DNA of 50,474 nt from an uncultured Alphaproteobacteria bacterium (lineage in GTDB: Bacteria; Pseudomonadota; Alphaproteobacteria; RF32; CAG-239). Position 1 is the stretch's first letter. Each line of letters starts with the position of its first letter. The translations under genes and the position numbers were made by a program. The notes beneath the pieces are model-generated. The model saw only the letters and a program-made list of their open reading frames with translations, did no database searches and had not been told where the DNA came from. Shown piece after piece: positions 27,231-36,265 of the stretch. The stretch lies in the NCBI GenBank assembly GCA_944391395.1, contig CALXTI010000009.1, forward strand, positions 1 to 50,474, read 5' to 3'.

Positions 27231-27354
27231 TTAGCTTACGCGAATGGGATTAACCGTTCCGAACATCGTTCACTCAGCCTAAGGCCTGCAAAGCCTTAGG
27301 CTGAGTTTTTACGTTTACATACTGCTTACGGGCAGGTAGTGTTTCGTTCGAATC
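27231..27354 (+). repeat. Dispersed 3'-end element with hairpin, copy A
   Basis: About 124 bases. Similar in reverse orientation to 41623-41759: GTTCGGAACGGTTAAT, GATTCGAACG and the central hairpin are shared, while the hairpin sequence differs in the two copies. It starts about 20 bases after the stop of 26217-27209. Both copies sit right behind a gene, in the same orientation relative to it. Confidence 0.65.
27272..27310 (+). terminator. Strong terminator hairpin within repeat A
   Basis: ACTCAGCCTAAGGC pairs with GCCTTAGGCTGAGT across a short loop and is followed by TTTT. It ends transcription of the cysteine-rich protein gene. Confidence 0.85.
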
Positions 27355-27403
27355 AAAAATAAACCGTGCTGAAAAGCAAGAGCTTTTTGTTAGAAAGGCT
27401 TGT

Positions 27404-28618
27404 TTAATATACCATATTGTTTTTGACGCTCAAAAACAAAGCGTCGTTTTTTAAGACGTTAAAAATTTGTTGTTCGGTTGATGTAATCCATGCTTGTAAT
27501 TGTAAATCGCGGATTTTGCAAAGCAAGGCATCGCGTTTGGCATCGTCCAGGTGGGTGGTAACCTCGTCTAACAACAACACCGGTGCGAAACCCTTGTCCA
27601 GCATCTGGCATTTGGTTTGTGCCAAAATGATACTCACCAAAAGCGATTTTTGCTCGCCGGTGGAACAAAGCTCGGCGGGCATATGCTTTTTCTTGTAATA
27701 AACCTTAAAATCCGTGCGGTTGACGCCATCGACATAATCGTTGGCAAGCACGCTGTGCCGCTGCTTGAACAAGCTGCCGCGATAGTAGTCTTCCACATCT
27801 ACCGCCGCCATCTTATCAAGCAATTTTTCAATCGTGCCGTCAAGCTCTAATGAGATATCCGGAAACACATCGTCCGGCTCTTGTTCAATAAAAGTGTTCA
27901 GCCGCGCAATCAACTCGCGCCGTGCCGCGGCAATCGCCACGCCCAAAGCCGCCATTTCTTCTTCCAGAGAGCCAAGCCAGGCGTTATCGCGGCAGCCGGC
28001 TTTCAAAAGTTGGTACCATTGTTTGTAAAGATGCTCAAAATTGGCGGTGCGCTTGGCGTGTTCCAAATCAAAAGCATACACGATTCTATCCAAAAAACTG
28101 CGCCTGGGTTGCGTGCCGCCCAAAAACAACCTGTCCATTTGCGGTGTGACCCAAATAGCTGAAAAATATTTGCCGAGTTCGCTTTGCGAAGAAACTTTTT
28201 GCCCGTCGATTTGTACGATTCGCCGTTCAAAAGTCTTGGCCGATTCGTCTTCTTCCCGCAGTGCTTTTTGCACCATGGTGCCCAGGTTGAACTCTTCGCC
28301 GTTTTTTTGGATGGCTGCCGAAACCGCCCAGCCGTTTCCGGCATTGAGCGCCGGTTCGAAATCCGGCGTAACTAAGGTCGGTGTTAAACGCTTGATGTCG
28401 GCAAGTCGTGCGCCGCGCAAACCCCGTCCCGGCGTTAAAAAGGAAACAGCCTCTAAGATGTTGGTTTTGCCGCTGCCGTTTTCGCCGGTCAACACAATCG
28501 GACATAACCCGACATTGAGCCGCAGTTGGGCATAATTTCTAAAATCGGTTAAAGTCAGGCGCGTAACACCTGACTTTTCCTTCAAGACTTCTGAAAATCT
28601 GACAGCTGAATTTTCCAC
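27404..28618 (-). CDS. recF: DNA replication and repair protein RecF
   Basis: 404 residues. An SMC-like ATPase that promotes RecA loading at gaps. N-terminal LTDFRNYAQL, Walker A LTGENGSGKTNILEAV, and C-terminal signature and Walker B region STGEQKSLLVSIILAQ / PVLLLDEVTTHLDD are intact. Downstream of dnaN in the classic dnaA-dnaN-recF order. Confidence 0.96.
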   Translation of the reverse strand: MENSAVRFSEVLKEKSGVTRLTLTDFRNYAQLRLNVGLCPIVLTGENGSGKTNILEAVSFLTPGRGLRGARLADIKRLTPTLVTPDFEPALNAGNGWAVSAAIQKNGEEFNLGTMVQKALREEDESAKTFERRIVQIDGQKVSSQSELGKYFSAIWVTPQMDRLFLGGTQPRRSFLDRIVYAFDLEHAKRTANFEHLYKQWYQLLKAGCRDNAWLGSLEEEMAALGVAIAAARRELIARLNTFIEQEPDDVFPDISLELDGTIEKLLDKMAAVDVEDYYRGSLFKQRHSVLANDYVDGVNRTDFKVYYKKKHMPAELCSTGEQKSLLVSIILAQTKCQMLDKGFAPVLLLDEVTTHLDDAKRDALLCKIRDLQLQAWITSTEQQIFNVLKNDALFLSVKNNMVY

Positions 28619-28691
28619 CGTAACCTCGCTTAAACCCGATTATAAAACACTTCTCTTAACAGAGGGTAAAACAATCGGATTTTTTATGTTC

Positions 28692-29810
28692 CTAAACCCG
28701 CATCGGCATCAGAACATAAATTGCGCTGGCATCCGAGGTGTCGTGAATAACCGATGGCGACGCGCCGTCTGAGAACGTAATCTGGACATTTTCGCCTCTG
28801 ATTTCGCTCAGGATATCCAACAGATAACGGAAGTTGTAACCAACCTCCAAAGGTTCGCTTTCATATTTGGCTTCCAACTCTTCCAGAGCGCTGCCCAAAT
28901 CAGGGCTTGACGTGGTCAAAACCACGTGGTTTTTGTTGGTAATCAGCTTAATGGCGCGGGTGCGTTCGGCCACCACCGAAACACGATCCACCGCGGAAGA
29001 AAGTTCTTTGACGCCGATTTCCAAAACTTTATCGTTATCGGTCGGAATAACTCGTTCATAGTCCGGATAAGTTCCGTCAATCAACTTAGAGGTTAGTGTA
29101 ATGTCTTCAAGCGCAAAACGGATTTTGTTTTCGGACAAAGCAATCGCCACGGTTTCGGAACCGGTATCATCCAAAAGTTTGCGGATTTCCGCTACGGTTT
29201 TGCGCGGCACGATAACACCGGTCATTTTTTCGGCGCCGTTCGGCAAAGGCGATTCGACGCATGCCAAACGATGACCGTCGGTGGCGACGATTCTTAAAAC
29301 CTTGGTCTCGCCTTCGGTTTTGGCGTGAATGTACAAACCGTTCAGGTAATAACGCGTTTCTTCGGTAGAAACGGCAAACTGCGTGCGGTCGATAACGTCT
29401 TTCAGTTCTTCTTTGCCCATAGCAAAATTAATCGGCAGACTGTCGCCGGAAATCACCGGAAAGTCTTCCACCGCGATTGTGGAAAGCGAAAATTTCGAAC
29501 GCCCGGAGGCAATGCTGAGTTGTCCTTTTTCATCCGGAAAAACGATTTCGACTTCCGAACCGTCGTTTAATTTGCGTACAATGTCATAAAGCATGTGCGC
29601 CGGAGCGGTTGTCGCGCCTTTTTCGGCAATTTTGGCGTCGGTGATTTCGGTGATTTCGGTATCCATGTCGGTGGCCTTAAAGCTGATGCCGTCGCCCAAG
29701 GCTTCAATACGCACATTGGATAAAACCGGAATGGTGTTGCGTTTCTCAACAATGCTCTGTACATGGCTGAGAGTTTTTAACAAAGTAGCTCTTTCAATCG
29801 TAAATTTCAT
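28692..29810 (-). CDS. dnaN: DNA polymerase III sliding clamp beta
   Basis: 372 residues from ATG 29810 (MKFTIERATLLKTLSHVQ). Forms the replication clamp. Three clamp folds are visible in order, with conserved TRYYLNGLYIH and the C-terminal YVLMPMRV. A 17-residue longer frame lacks support. A 219-base gap separates it from dnaA. Confidence 0.97.
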   Translation of the reverse strand: MKFTIERATLLKTLSHVQSIVEKRNTIPVLSNVRIEALGDGISFKATDMDTEITEITDAKIAEKGATTAPAHMLYDIVRKLNDGSEVEIVFPDEKGQLSIASGRSKFSLSTIAVEDFPVISGDSLPINFAMGKEELKDVIDRTQFAVSTEETRYYLNGLYIHAKTEGETKVLRIVATDGHRLACVESPLPNGAEKMTGVIVPRKTVAEIRKLLDDTGSETVAIALSENKIRFALEDITLTSKLIDGTYPDYERVIPTDNDKVLEIGVKELSSAVDRVSVVAERTRAIKLITNKNHVVLTTSSPDLGSALEELEAKYESEPLEVGYNFRYLLDILSEIRGENVQITFSDGASPSVIHDTSDASAIYVLMPMRV

Positions 29811-29861
29811 TTCTTTTGACCATAAAAAACAGTTATTTTTCACTACCGAAAAGCATAGCAT

Positions 29862-30080
29862 AATCCACCGAAAGCAAAAGATAAAAAGCTGAATCGTTCA
29901 CAGCTTTTTTATCAAAATACTCAAGGCGATTGTTGCGGTATAATCCGCTCGATTTGCGCATAAGATACAATTTCCGTTTTTTTCTTAAGCGTTTTTTAAT
30001 GGGCTTAAAACATGCTTGAAAAATCCTAAAACAAACCCCGCATTGTTTGCGGGGTTGTCAATTTTAGGGAAAATACTCAA
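29862..30080. other. dnaA-dnaN intergenic region with two hairpins
   Basis: Two inverted repeats lie here: AACCCCGC/GCGGGGTT at 30034-30056, just after the dnaA stop, and AAAGCTG/CAGCTTT at about 29887-29909. The first looks like the dnaA terminator, which leaves dnaN to have its own promoter. Confidence 0.55.
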
Positions 30081-31505
30081 TTAGTTTTCCAACATCCGGC
30101 GTAAGGTATCAACGTTTTCGGCCAAAGAGGAATCTTCCACAACCAACTCCTCCACCTTACGCACCGCGTGCATCACCGTGGTGTGGTCGCGGTCAAACTT
30201 GCGACCGATTTCCGGCAGGCTGCGCGATGTCAGCTGTTTGGCCAGATACATGGCGATTTGCCGCGGCCGGGCGACCGTGCGGGCGCGCCGTGAAGATTGT
30301 AGTTCTTTTACCGAAATATTGAAATATTCCGCCACTTTTTTCTGAATTTCATCAATCGTAGTCTTGCGGTCGATGGAACGCAGCATGTCTTTTAAGACGT
30401 CTTGTGTCATGTCCAAAGTAATTTCCCGATCCGACAACAACTGTGAATGAGCGACGATTCGCCGTAAAGAACCTTCCAACTCGCGAATGTTGGTGGTGAT
30501 TTTCTGCGCTAAAAATTCCGCCACTTTTTCCGGCAACTCAATACCCATTTGCCGGGCTTTGTTTTTAAGAATTCCCATTCTCAAATCAAAATCGGTCGGG
30601 TGGATATCGGCGACCAGTCCGCTGTTTAAGCGCGATTTTAAGCGGGCTTCGATTCCTTCCAAATCAGACGGAGATTTGTCTGCCGAAATAATAATCTGCC
30701 GGCCTTCTTCAATCAACGAATTGAATGTATAGAAAAATTCTTCCTGAGTGGATTCTTTGTTGCTCATAAACTGAACGTCATCGACCATTAAAACATCTAC
30801 CGAACGAAATTGCTCCTTGAAAGCCGTCGTGTCTTTATAACGCAGAGCTTTAACGAATTTATATAAAAACTGTTCGGCGGAAAGATAAATAACGTTTCGA
30901 CTCGGATCCTGCCGGCGAATATGCCAGGCGATGGCGTGCATCAGGTGTGTTTTGCCTAAGCCCACGCCGGAATACAAAAACAGCGGATTAAATGAAACGC
31001 TTTTGGATTCGGCCACTTTGCGCGCAGCCGCATAAGCAAACTCGTTGGTTTTTCCGACCACAAATGTGTCAAAGGTATAAGCCGGATTCAAAGGTGCCGA
31101 AAGCTGCATATTGCCATTGTTTTCAGGGATAATATAATCATTAACGGCTGTTTCGTAGTTAGAGGCGTACAAATTTTGCGGAGTCGGTGTTGAAACAATT
31201 TTTTTCAACAGCGACGTGTCGCCCGAATTCATTGTTTGCACGACAAAATTAACTTGCTTGATTTCAGGGTTTTTATGTTCCCATATTTTGTGGATTCGTT
31301 CCGAATAATGCGTGATGACCCAATTTTTCATAAAAGTCGTCGGGACGCAGATGTTCATCACACCATTGTTAAAAGAACCGATACTCAAAGGTTTAAGCCA
31401 GCTGTCAAAAGCCGTCTCGCCGAATTCCAATTTTAATTGGCTGCAAATCTGTCCCCATTCTTCTTGAACAGAACTATCTTTGTTGTTTATTGCTTGTTCA
31501 GCCAT
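30081..31505 (-). CDS. dnaA: Chromosomal replication initiator DnaA
   Basis: 474 residues. Binds DnaA boxes and melts the origin. Domain I is residues 1-90, Walker A YSGVGLGKTHL near residue 180, Walker B VLMVDDVQF, sensor GLVADIHPTDFDLRMGIL, and DNA-binding domain IV with FDRDHTTVMHAVRK near residue 450. Its 5' side faces the candidate origin and rpsT, an order seen in alphaproteobacteria. Confidence 0.98.
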   Translation of the reverse strand: MAEQAINNKDSSVQEEWGQICSQLKLEFGETAFDSWLKPLSIGSFNNGVMNICVPTTFMKNWVITHYSERIHKIWEHKNPEIKQVNFVVQTMNSGDTSLLKKIVSTPTPQNLYASNYETAVNDYIIPENNGNMQLSAPLNPAYTFDTFVVGKTNEFAYAAARKVAESKSVSFNPLFLYSGVGLGKTHLMHAIAWHIRRQDPSRNVIYLSAEQFLYKFVKALRYKDTTAFKEQFRSVDVLMVDDVQFMSNKESTQEEFFYTFNSLIEEGRQIIISADKSPSDLEGIEARLKSRLNSGLVADIHPTDFDLRMGILKNKARQMGIELPEKVAEFLAQKITTNIRELEGSLRRIVAHSQLLSDREITLDMTQDVLKDMLRSIDRKTTIDEIQKKVAEYFNISVKELQSSRRARTVARPRQIAMYLAKQLTSRSLPEIGRKFDRDHTTVMHAVRKVEELVVEDSSLAENVDTLRRMLEN

Positions 31506-31833
31506 TTTCGTTTCCCAATCTAAAAAAGTTAATCCAGTTTATTGTTTTCATAAAAGCATTGCTGCCAATACCTTTTTGTTTTTTAGCCGTCCGGCCGCTT
31601 TATTTACAAAGCTTTAAAACCGCTGGATTGAAGTTGCCGCCACGCGAGCCGAAATCAGCCAAATGACTTATTATCGCGCCAACCGCGTTGTGCAAATTTC
31701 AATCAAATATGAAACCATCAGACATAAATCCAACAATTCCAACCTCCGTATCTCATTTGTAAATTTCGTTTTTTTTATTTTTTCTAAAAACAAAACTCAC
31801 AAAGCTTTTATTAAAGCTCCGGACTTTGACTTA

Positions 31834-31876
31834 ATAATTCCACTCTGTATAACTTCGCTTGCAAATTCCGCTTTGT
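31834..31876 (+). repeat. 43-base direct repeat, first copy
   Basis: Identical to 31932-31974 with a 98-base period. The start is ATAATTCCACTCTGTATAAC and it ends ATTCCGCTTTGT. Possible iteron-like protein-binding array in the origin region. Confidence 0.85.
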
Positions 31877-31931
31877 TTTTCTTTAAAACCAAATTTACCA
31901 AGCTTTCGTGAAACTTTCAGACATAAACCCG

Positions 31932-31974
31932 ATAATTCCACTCTGTATAACTTCGCTTGCAAATTCCGCTTTGT
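31932..31974 (+). repeat. 43-base direct repeat, second copy
   Basis: Exact copy of 31834-31876. The sequence CAGACATAAA stands just before it and also before the degenerate copy at 31719, so the ancestral unit was longer. Confidence 0.85.
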
Positions 31975-32198
31975 GTTTTTTAAAACAAAATTTACAAACC
32001 CGTTAATAAAAATCCCCTCACAATAATAAAAATATTTTTTACAAACCTCATAATAAAAATTTCACAAACCTCATCAAATTACAAAAACACCTAAGCACGA
32101 AAAAAACATAAAAACAATAGAACATTTATAGAACATTTAAATTAATTTTCTTGACATAGGGATTCTGCAGAGTCGGGCGCAAACGCTGGCTTTCGGAC

Positions 32199-32246
32199 AA
32201 AAAAAGACACCAAAACAATACCTTGCCGGCAAGGTTTTGGTGTCTT
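32199..32246 (-). terminator. rpsT terminator
   Basis: AGACACCAAAAC pairs with GTTTTGGTGTCT, with a second small stem CCTTGCCGGCAAGG inside; on the minus strand it ends in TTTTTTT. Confidence 0.8.
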
Positions 32247-32267
32247 GAAATATCAAAATGAAAAAGC

Positions 32268-32528
32268 TTACAAAGCTTTGATTTTTTGTGCTAAACGAGA
32301 AATCGTCCGTGACGCCATGTTTTTATGAAACACGCCTTTCTGGGCGGCGCGCATCATTTCGCTTTCCGCGGTTCTTAAAGCGGTCATTGCTTCTTCTTTA
32401 TTGCCGGCGGCAATCAAAGCGTCAACTTTTTTAACGAAAGTTCTGACACGGCTTCTTCTCATGCCGTTAATCATGCTGCGTTTGGCGTTTCTTCTAATTC
32501 TCGTTTTTGCCGATTTATGATTGGCCAT
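32268..32528 (-). CDS. rpsT: 30S ribosomal protein S20
   Basis: 86 residues, typical length. MANHKSAKTRIRRNAKRS and the K/R-rich helices identify S20, which binds 16S rRNA. Its own promoter and terminator make it monocistronic. It borders the candidate origin. Confidence 0.97.
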   Translation of the reverse strand: MANHKSAKTRIRRNAKRSMINGMRRSRVRTFVKKVDALIAAGNKEEAMTALRTAESEMMRAAQKGVFHKNMASRTISRLAQKIKAL

Positions 32529-32572
32529 ATTTTTATTCCTTAAATTAAATTACAAAATTTATACTGGTATGC

Positions 32573-32602
32573 TTTATAGCCGTTCCTTTAAGCGAAAGTC
32601 AA
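32573..32602 (-). promoter_or_regulatory. Strong rpsT promoter
   Basis: On the minus strand, TTGACT (32602-32597) and TATAAA (32578-32573) are spaced by 18 bases, about 45 bases upstream of the ATG. Confidence 0.7.
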
Positions 32603-32630
32603 CAACAATTTTAAAAAAAAGTAAAAATTT

Positions 32631-32999
32631 TTAGTGCTGTCCGGTCAAGGTAACGCGTACAATCAGCGGCAGTTGTGAAACCTGCGAGATTTCAAGTTCT
32701 TCCGATTCACGGACAAAGCTTATGTAATTGCCCTCTTCTTTTTGTAATTTCCAGCCCAGTTGCGGCAGGGTTTTTTGATAAAAACCGGCAACGACGTGGA
32801 ATTTTCCGAAATTTGATTGCAGATAAGCTTCAACAAAGCGTGTTTCTTCATTACCAAAAGATATATTATCAGATTGTATTTGCATCATTTTATCTGGGAT
32901 AGGCACGTCTTCCATGCCTTCAATGAAAGCGCCTGCTGCCCGGGCGTCGGCTCCGGCAATAAGCCCCAGAGCAAAAATCAAAGCAAAAAGTTTTTTCAT
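32631..32999 (-). CDS. Small exported protein of unknown function
   Basis: 122 residues from ATG 32999, chosen because AGGAGG precedes it and a signal peptide follows (MKKLFALIFALGLIAGADARA). The mature part has an FYQKTLPQLGW segment and a strand ending RVTLTG, a small alpha/beta fold found in envelope proteins. It lies 11 bases after mutM, so it is co-transcribed with it. Confidence 0.7.
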   Translation of the reverse strand: MKKLFALIFALGLIAGADARAAGAFIEGMEDVPIPDKMMQIQSDNISFGNEETRFVEAYLQSNFGKFHVVAGFYQKTLPQLGWKLQKEEGNYISFVRESEELEISQVSQLPLIVRVTLTGQH

Positions 33000-33010
33000 G
33001 TTTCCTCCTT

Positions 33011-33850
33011 TTATTTTTGTAAAGTTGCGCAATAAAAAGTCGAACGACCGCCTAAAACGGTTTTTTGCACGCCGCCGGTTTTTTTGATGTCGCAAACACA
33101 ATTCGGGCAGCGTTGGCCGGTTTTGTTATAAACACAATGCTCGTTTTGAAAATATCCCATGCTGCCGTCGGGGCGTCGATAATCTTTTAAGGTTGAACCG
33201 CCGGCTTTAATGGCTTTGCGCAAAACCGCTTTAACGGATTCGGCTAATTGCGCGCATTCTTTTTTACTTAAATTGGTTGCCGGACGCTGCGGCAAGATTC
33301 GCGCGTCAAACAAAGCTTCTGAGGCGTAAATGTTGCCGATTCCGCACACAATCTGCTGGTCAAGCAAGGCCATTTTAACCGCAGTGCTTTTATTATGAAA
33401 TTTCTGATAAAGATAATTGCCGTCAAAGTCTTTATCCATGGCATCAATGCCCAACTTTTGCAAAAGCGGATTTTGAGCGAGTTCTTCCGTCGGACAGCAG
33501 GTCAGCAGGCCAAAACGCCGGGCGTCGTTAAAAATAATGCAGCCTTTGTCGGTCGAGAAGATGATATGATCGTGTTTTTCCGGTGTGTTCGGACGTCTGT
33601 CGCAAATTTTAACTCTGCCGCTCATGCCCAAATGCCAGATAAGGCTCAGACTATTGTCAAGCCGCACGATAATATATTTGGCGATTCGGTTGAAAGAAAC
33701 AATCCGCGCGCCGTCGATTCTTTTGGCCAAATCGTTTGGCACCGGCACCCTGAAACGTCGGCAAAAAATTTCCGTTTTTTGAATACAAGCGCCGCCGACG
33801 GCTTTTTCCAGGGCGTTTTTAATTGTTTCGACTTCCGGTAGTTCCGGCAT
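33011..33850 (-). CDS. mutM: Formamidopyrimidine-DNA glycosylase
   Basis: 279 residues from ATG 33850, giving the mature N-terminus PELPEVET with the catalytic Pro2 and Glu3. Removes oxidised purines (8-oxoG). The lysine in the middle region and the helix-two-turn-helix [16 protein letters not shown] are present. The C-terminal zinc finger is atypical: CPNC at one end, but the other end reads YCATLQK where CxxC is expected, so the fourth cysteine is missing. Confidence 0.95.
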   Translation of the reverse strand: MPELPEVETIKNALEKAVGGACIQKTEIFCRRFRVPVPNDLAKRIDGARIVSFNRIAKYIIVRLDNSLSLIWHLGMSGRVKICDRRPNTPEKHDHIIFSTDKGCIIFNDARRFGLLTCCPTEELAQNPLLQKLGIDAMDKDFDGNYLYQKFHNKSTAVKMALLDQQIVCGIGNIYASEALFDARILPQRPATNLSKKECAQLAESVKAVLRKAIKAGGSTLKDYRRPDGSMGYFQNEHCVYNKTGQRCPNCVCDIKKTGGVQKTVLGGRSTFYCATLQK

Positions 33851-33963
33851 CAGGTCTCTCCGATTGTGCAATATTATTTTTTTATATCATACTGGCAGAA
33901 AAATATTACGCAATATTTAATTATTGTTGCCAATCCCGACAATCGGGGGTACAAAGAACGGTT

Positions 33964-34515
33964 ATGAGAGAAAAAAAGATACGCACCAAAAAATATTTTG
34001 CACCGCAGAATGAGGGAAAAGAACACCGCTGCGATCATCCGGGCTGTACCGAAAAAGGGGAGTACCGCGCGCCCAAGGATCGCAGTTTGAAAGAATATTA
34101 CTGGTTTTGCCTAAAGCACGTGCAAGAATATAACGCTCGCTGGAATTATTATGCCGGCATAGACGATGAGGAAGATGAAAAACTTAAATTTCGCCGGCAT
34201 TTTGGCGGTTTTCGCTCCAAAATCAAATATCAGTTCGGATATGATTTTATTGATGAGCTGGGGATAGAAGGAAGTTTTGCCGATTCGTCTTGGAAAAACA
34301 ACGTTTATTTTAACGCGCGCGACCGCGAGCATGCCGCTGTCATGGAAATGGATTTAGATGAAATCACTGCCGATTCGCTAAAAAAGCAATATAAAAAGCT
34401 GGTCAAAAAATATCATCCAGATGTTAATGCCGGTGATAAAGATTGTGAAGAAAAATTCAAAAAAATAGCGATTGCCTACCGGGAGCTTACCGCCAAATTG
34501 GCTGATAACAATTGA
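33964..34515 (+). CDS. J-domain protein with an N-terminal metal-binding motif
   Basis: 183 residues from ATG 33964. Cys23, Cys28, Cys49 and His52 (CDHPGC and FCLKH) suggest a zinc site in the N-terminal region. The C-terminal J domain has [12 protein letters not shown], with HPD at 151-153, so it should stimulate a DnaK partner. It is similar to short DjlA-type or CbpA-type co-chaperones. The gene is divergent from mutM. Confidence 0.85.
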   Translation: MREKKIRTKKYFAPQNEGKEHRCDHPGCTEKGEYRAPKDRSLKEYYWFCLKHVQEYNARWNYYAGIDDEEDEKLKFRRHFGGFRSKIKYQFGYDFIDELGIEGSFADSSWKNNVYFNARDREHAAVMEMDLDEITADSLKKQYKKLVKKYHPDVNAGDKDCEEKFKKIAIAYRELTAKLADNN

Positions 34516-34571
34516 TTTGTTAACCATTTTCTGCTATACTGAATTAAATATGGCAGTTTTACGAGGACAAA

Positions 34572-36260
34572 ATGGCAGATATTGATGATTTACGCGGCAC
34601 TCCTTCCGGACATACGGCGAAAAAGAGTTCGGAAACTTTAAAAAAAGCAGCGCTTGTAGCTGCGATCGGAATAAACGCAGCCACAATTGTGGCCATGCCT
34701 AAACAAGAAAGCAAATTGGCCGATACAGACAAAACACCTGATAAAGACAAAATCGCTGCAGTAGATGCGTTAAGACATGTATCTGCTACTGCTAAGGTAG
34801 CTACGGCGGATTTCATGGCTGAAGCGGCAAGGCTTGAAGCAGAAAAGTCCGATAAAATTAAAGAACAAGCCGAGCAAAGGGTAGAAAGTAATAAGAGTTC
34901 CGAAGGAACGGAAGCCGTGGCGGCGGTTGTAAATAAAATCAACGCTATGCCGGGAAGAGGCAAAATTCTGGAAGATTTGGGAATCGAAATCAGTTATAAT
35001 AAAGATGATAAAGCTTACATAATTGAAAATGAAGAAAATATCATCAAAGTAACGGAAGGTGAACTCAATCATAATAAATTAAAAAGAGATTATGAAAAAG
35101 CACAAGATGAAAAATTTTCCCGCCCGACGGAATTTAAAGAAGAAACGGTGGATCTGGCTCAAATCATACAGGAGGAAAAAGAAATGGGGATGGCGCCGGT
35201 AGCGTCCTATTCTCCCGAAGACAACAGCATTACCAAACGTAAGATTGTCATTGAAGATAAACAGGTTTGGGAGGATGCTTTTGCTCGACAATATGATCAA
35301 CAAGAAACAGAAGTCAAAGAGGTAAGCGAAAACAAAGAAACATACATTGCTGCCCAAATGGAGGCTATTGAAAGATTGGCAGAGAATGTTTCCGAACAAT
35401 TAAATTCGCCGACAATCATTGAACATGAAAAAAATCATCGGGACGACGATAAAATCGGTGTTTTTAAAACATATGATATAACGCCGCAAATGTCCGCCAA
35501 GTTGAATATGTTGACCGAAATCAAATCAAACATGGTTGAAGCTGGTTTGGCGCTGAAGGAATTTAGAGAAACCGGAAGTCTGGAAGGTTTTGATAAAATT
35601 TCGAATGCCAAGATAGAAGAGATTAAAGAAGAATTGTCACAAAATCCAAATGCCGAAAACATTGAGCAAAAAATAGCCGCAGCCGTACAAAAATCTTGGT
35701 TGGAGAAAAATAATGTGGAAAATTCAGCATACAGCGAACAAGCGTATGTTTATGCTGCTGGTGAAAAAGTTGCTTCCTTTGATTCTTCTCAAAAAATACA
35801 AGATTCTTATTCAGCTGCCGCCAAACTTACCGATTCTCAGGCCTTAAATGATGAATATTTAAGAATTGTTGATGAAATGTTTAAAGACGTCCCCGGTCTT
35901 GGCGACGTTCGGTCGGCGGTTAATCCTCATTTCGAGCTTAATTCTGCTTTGTCGCAAAACATTAAAGAAGATGTCGGCTTAGACCAAAAATCCGAAGGTC
36001 TTTTTAATATGATTGCAGATGGTTGCCGAAATGTCAAACAAGCAACCAGAAAAATAGGACAATTTTTAAAAATATTTAAACAAGCCGATAAAGATGGTGA
36101 AAGAACCGAAACCGAACAAAAGAAAATTGATAAAAAAATATCAAGAAAAATGGCGCGTCTGTCCGGACGGATAGTAAATAAGACAATAAAAGAAGTTTCT
36201 GGCGGCAACCAACAGGTTAAACAGTCTGTTGCTCAAACATCTCAAGATATATCCAGATAA
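34572..36260 (+). CDS. Long coiled-coil protein with an N-terminal hydrophobic segment
   Basis: 562 residues, no family recognised. Residues 1-23 are hydrophilic, 25-43 are hydrophobic (anchor or signal), and the rest is charged and helical with Lys/Glu-rich repeats, ending in a basic tail (KKISRKMARLSGRIVNKT). The charge pattern fits extended coiled coils. Codon use is AT-richer than the neighbours. It may be a secreted or membrane-tethered scaffold or effector. It converges with mfd with a 5-base gap and no clear terminator. Confidence 0.7.
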   Translation: MADIDDLRGTPSGHTAKKSSETLKKAALVAAIGINAATIVAMPKQESKLADTDKTPDKDKIAAVDALRHVSATAKVATADFMAEAARLEAEKSDKIKEQAEQRVESNKSSEGTEAVAAVVNKINAMPGRGKILEDLGIEISYNKDDKAYIIENEENIIKVTEGELNHNKLKRDYEKAQDEKFSRPTEFKEETVDLAQIIQEEKEMGMAPVASYSPEDNSITKRKIVIEDKQVWEDAFARQYDQQETEVKEVSENKETYIAAQMEAIERLAENVSEQLNSPTIIEHEKNHRDDDKIGVFKTYDITPQMSAKLNMLTEIKSNMVEAGLALKEFRETGSLEGFDKISNAKIEEIKEELSQNPNAENIEQKIAAAVQKSWLEKNNVENSAYSEQAYVYAAGEKVASFDSSQKIQDSYSAAAKLTDSQALNDEYLRIVDEMFKDVPGLGDVRSAVNPHFELNSALSQNIKEDVGLDQKSEGLFNMIADGCRNVKQATRKIGQFLKIFKQADKDGERTETEQKKIDKKISRKMARLSGRIVNKTIKEVSGGNQQVKQSVAQTSQDISR

Positions 36261-36265
36261 AAGCT

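Larger units (their letters stand above)
31506..32267. other. oriC: Candidate replication origin between dnaA and rpsT
   Basis: 762 bases without a gene. Highly AT-rich stretches, two identical 43-base direct repeats, a degenerate third copy at 31719-31768, and short tandem units ACAAACCTCATAATAAAAAT at 31994-32090 look like an unwinding region. TTATTTACA at 31600-31608 differs by one base from the DnaA-box consensus TTATNCACA; no perfect box was found. Location next to dnaA supports an origin, but box density is low, so this is uncertain. Confidence 0.5.

Noticed and set aside
27241-27340. tRNA or other structured RNA gene
   Set aside because: A TTCGAATC-like piece occurs, but there is no cloverleaf; the main hairpin with T tract is a terminator.
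31834-31974. CRISPR array
   Set aside because: Only two exact 43-base copies plus one degenerate copy, in AT-rich DNA beside dnaA, with no cas genes.
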